Below are positions 36,566-38,394 of a stretch of 38,394 nt of DNA, piece after piece. The position numbers and the translations under genes are program-made. The stretch lies in contig JAIROT010000101.1 in assembly GCA_031257385.1 (NCBI GenBank), forward strand, positions 1-38,394, given 5' to 3'. Under the pieces are notes generated by a model, which saw nothing but the letters and a program-made list of their open reading frames with translations, searched no databases and was not told the origin of the DNA. How positions within the stretch are numbered: the first letter of the stretch is position 1; every line of letters starts with the position of its first letter. Source of the DNA: Treponema sp. Its GTDB lineage: Bacteria; Spirochaetota; Spirochaetia; Treponematales; Breznakiellaceae.

Positions 36566-37768
36566 TTATGAGTTTACTTCCTCAGTCACCGCCGTGATGC
36601 TTCCCTTTAGCGGACGGATACTGAGCGGATCGCCGGGGCGGGCGTCTTCCGCTTTGCGGATAAGCCTGCCGGTTCGCCGGTTGCTTACCATTGAATAGCC
36701 CCGTTCCATCACCGCCAGGGGGCTGCCGGCCTCAAGGATCGCGGCGGACAGTTCCATGCGGCGGCGGAGGGCGGCGACTTTTTCGGAAAGATTACGGACC
36801 AGCGCTTCTTTGGCGTCGTCAAAGCGGATCAGGCGGGGCTGCAAAATGGCGCGGAAACGGTACTCCATATCTTCCAGGCTGAAAGGCTTGAGCAGGAGCC
36901 GCGCCTTTTCAAGCCGGGCCGCCATTACCGCCCCTAGATGCTTTATCAGCGTCCGTATCGTTTCCAGAGTCGTAACCCGGTTCTCACTGACATGTTCCGC
37001 TGCCGCCGACGGGGTAGGGGCGCGCAGGTCCGCGGCGAAATCACACAAGGCCCAGTCAATTTCATGCCCCACGGCGCTCACCACCGGAATTTCCGAAGCC
37101 GCCACCGCCCGAACCACTTCTTCTTCGGAAAAGGGCAGCAGATCTTCCAGGGAGCCGCCCCCCCTGCCTACGATGAGCACGTCCGCCAGACGCCACCGGT
37201 TGGCCTGCCCGATCCGCCCGGCGATAACAGGCGCGGCCTCGGCCCCCTGCACCGGCGCGGGAAGGATAATTACCCGCACTCCCGCGGCCCGCCTTTTCAG
37301 TATATTGAGAACATCCTGCACCGCCGCCCCGGTGGGCGAACTCACCACCCCCACTACCGAGGGAAAACGGGGCAGGGGCTTTTTCCGGTCTTCGTCAAAC
37401 AGCCCCTCGGCGGCAAGCCTCCGCTTCCGCTCTTCCAGCATGGCCAGGATGTCCCCCGATCCGGCTTTTTCCATCTCCTCGCAGACAATGGAATAGCTTC
37501 CCCTCGGCGCGTACACCGAAAGACTCCCCCGCACCCGCAGGAGCATCCCGTCTTTCGGCTCAAAGGCAAGGGTGCGCAGCCGGTTTCTGAACATCACCGC
37601 GTCAATCTTTGCCCCGGCGTCTTTCAGGCTGAAATACAGATGCCCCGAACTTGCCGGCCTGCAATTCGACAGCTCCCCCTCCACCACGAGGGAAGTAAAA
37701 TTCCCCTCCAGACAGCGGCGGATACGTTCGGTGAGTTCCGATACACTCAGTTTGCCGGAAACGTCCAT
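36566..37768 (-). CDS. xseA: Exodeoxyribonuclease VII large subunit
   Basis: VSELTERIRRCLEGNFTSLVVEGELSNCRPASSGHLYFSLKD; VVSSPTGAAVQDVLNIL; VGRGGGSLEDLLPFSEEEVVRAV. Confidence 0.97.
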   Translation of the reverse strand: MDVSGKLSVSELTERIRRCLEGNFTSLVVEGELSNCRPASSGHLYFSLKDAGAKIDAVMFRNRLRTLAFEPKDGMLLRVRGSLSVYAPRGSYSIVCEEMEKAGSGDILAMLEERKRRLAAEGLFDEDRKKPLPRFPSVVGVVSSPTGAAVQDVLNILKRRAAGVRVIILPAPVQGAEAAPVIAGRIGQANRWRLADVLIVGRGGGSLEDLLPFSEEEVVRAVAASEIPVVSAVGHEIDWALCDFAADLRAPTPSAAAEHVSENRVTTLETIRTLIKHLGAVMAARLEKARLLLKPFSLEDMEYRFRAILQPRLIRFDDAKEALVRNLSEKVAALRRRMELSAAILEAGSPLAVMERGYSMVSNRRTGRLIRKAEDARPGDPLSIRPLKGSITAVTEEVNS

Positions 37769-37933
37769 AAGGCACAGTATAGGGGAAAAAGGCGGATAAT
37801 GGAATATGCCAAAGCGGTATGATAGTCAAAATGATGCTCCGGCCCTGCAAAGATAACCCAAAACCTTGACAACTCCATACCGGTGAATTATTCTTACAAA
37901 TGTGCATACTTTAAGAAGGAGCCTGAAAGCATT

Positions 37934-38343
37934 GTGACTTTTACACGTAATACCGCCATAAAGCCGATGGTTTCATCCCCCCCCCGTCAGCGGTTTTACC
38001 GCCTGAATTCCGTTTTTCCCTTTCCCTGTTACTCGTCTCACTGTATGCGCTCACTCCCCGTTATGCCGCTCCTCAGGATAAATCCCTGGCGCTGGGCTTT
38101 GGGCTTGAGGGAAATATGAATACCGTGTACTTCGCTTCCGCCGGCGCATGGCTTTCCGCCATGATGGAGCCGGGCTTCGGAGCGGGACTCAAGGCCGGAT
38201 ATAACTTTTACGGCATCGACGCCCTGGAAACGGCCGTCCCGGGCTTACGTATAGCCCTGGGCTCCTGGTATCTGGAACCGGTCCTGCGCGGAGGCTGCCC
38301 CTGTATATGGAACGCGGGCCCTGGTTTTGGCCGGAGGTTATAA
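37934..38343 (+). CDS. Secreted/outer-membrane-like small protein, frame interrupted at a poly-C9 tract
   Basis: FRFSLSLLLVSLYALTPRYAAPQDKSLALGFGLEGNMNTVYFASAGAWLSAMMEPGFGAGLKAGYNF...; signal peptide joins an upstream GTG/ATG only if one C is added to C9 at 37977..37985. Confidence 0.45.
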
Positions 38344-38345
38344 CC

Positions 38346-38394
38346 ATGCGAAAAACACTTATTCGGGGCTTGCCGCTGCTGTTTCTTGTAGCCG
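38346..38394 (+). CDS. 5' end of a further exported protein (truncated by window edge)
   Basis: GGAGG SD at 38334 then ATG; MRKTLIRGLPLLFLVA signal-peptide start. Confidence 0.5.
   Translation, partial: MRKTLIRGLPLLFLVA

Noticed and set aside
36938-37822. 294-aa plus-strand ORF opposite xseA
   Set aside because: Antisense of a clear xseA; no motif.

Overview
About 38 kb of a bacterial chromosome, possibly from a Treponema-like anaerobe (taxonomy inferred only). The outer parts are housekeeping genes: eno, proS, secA, uvrB, radC, mutL, xseB and xseA. There is also a MATE pump and a methyltransferase plus paired ABC exporter operon. The interesting region is ~1.6-17.9 kb, a molybdenum-hydroxylase island. 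Its contents are: moaA with a decayed moaC fragment; a Crp/Fnr-family regulator; a RavA-ViaA type MoxR-ATPase/VWA pair; a small 4-Cys protein; a three-subunit xanthine-dehydrogenase-family enzyme (FAD, 2Fe-2S, Mo subunits); an MFS transporter with a His-rich tail; a frame-broken CpXC protein; a histidine-phosphatase/HD fusion; a molybdopterin-binding protein; an XdhC-like factor; and a MocA-like nucleotidyltransferase. Main leads: (1) a recurrent TGTAAC-N4-GTTACA operator placed at Crp class-II geometry in front of two TATAAT boxes, together with a Glu-to-Val change in the regulator's recognition helix that fits TGTAA rather than TGTGA half sites; (2) RavA-ViaA embedded in a Mo-hydroxylase locus, resembling CoxD/CoxE; (3) a ~150-nt nested inverted-repeat region that can sequester the Shine-Dalgarno sequence of the molybdopterin-binding gene and shares a 28-bp repeat with the secA upstream region; (4) frame breaks at homopolymers (CpXC, moaC, a poly-C9 at a secreted/OMP-like ORF) that are either slippage or phase-variation biology or sequencing errors. 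All calls come from reading the sequence; no database search was run.
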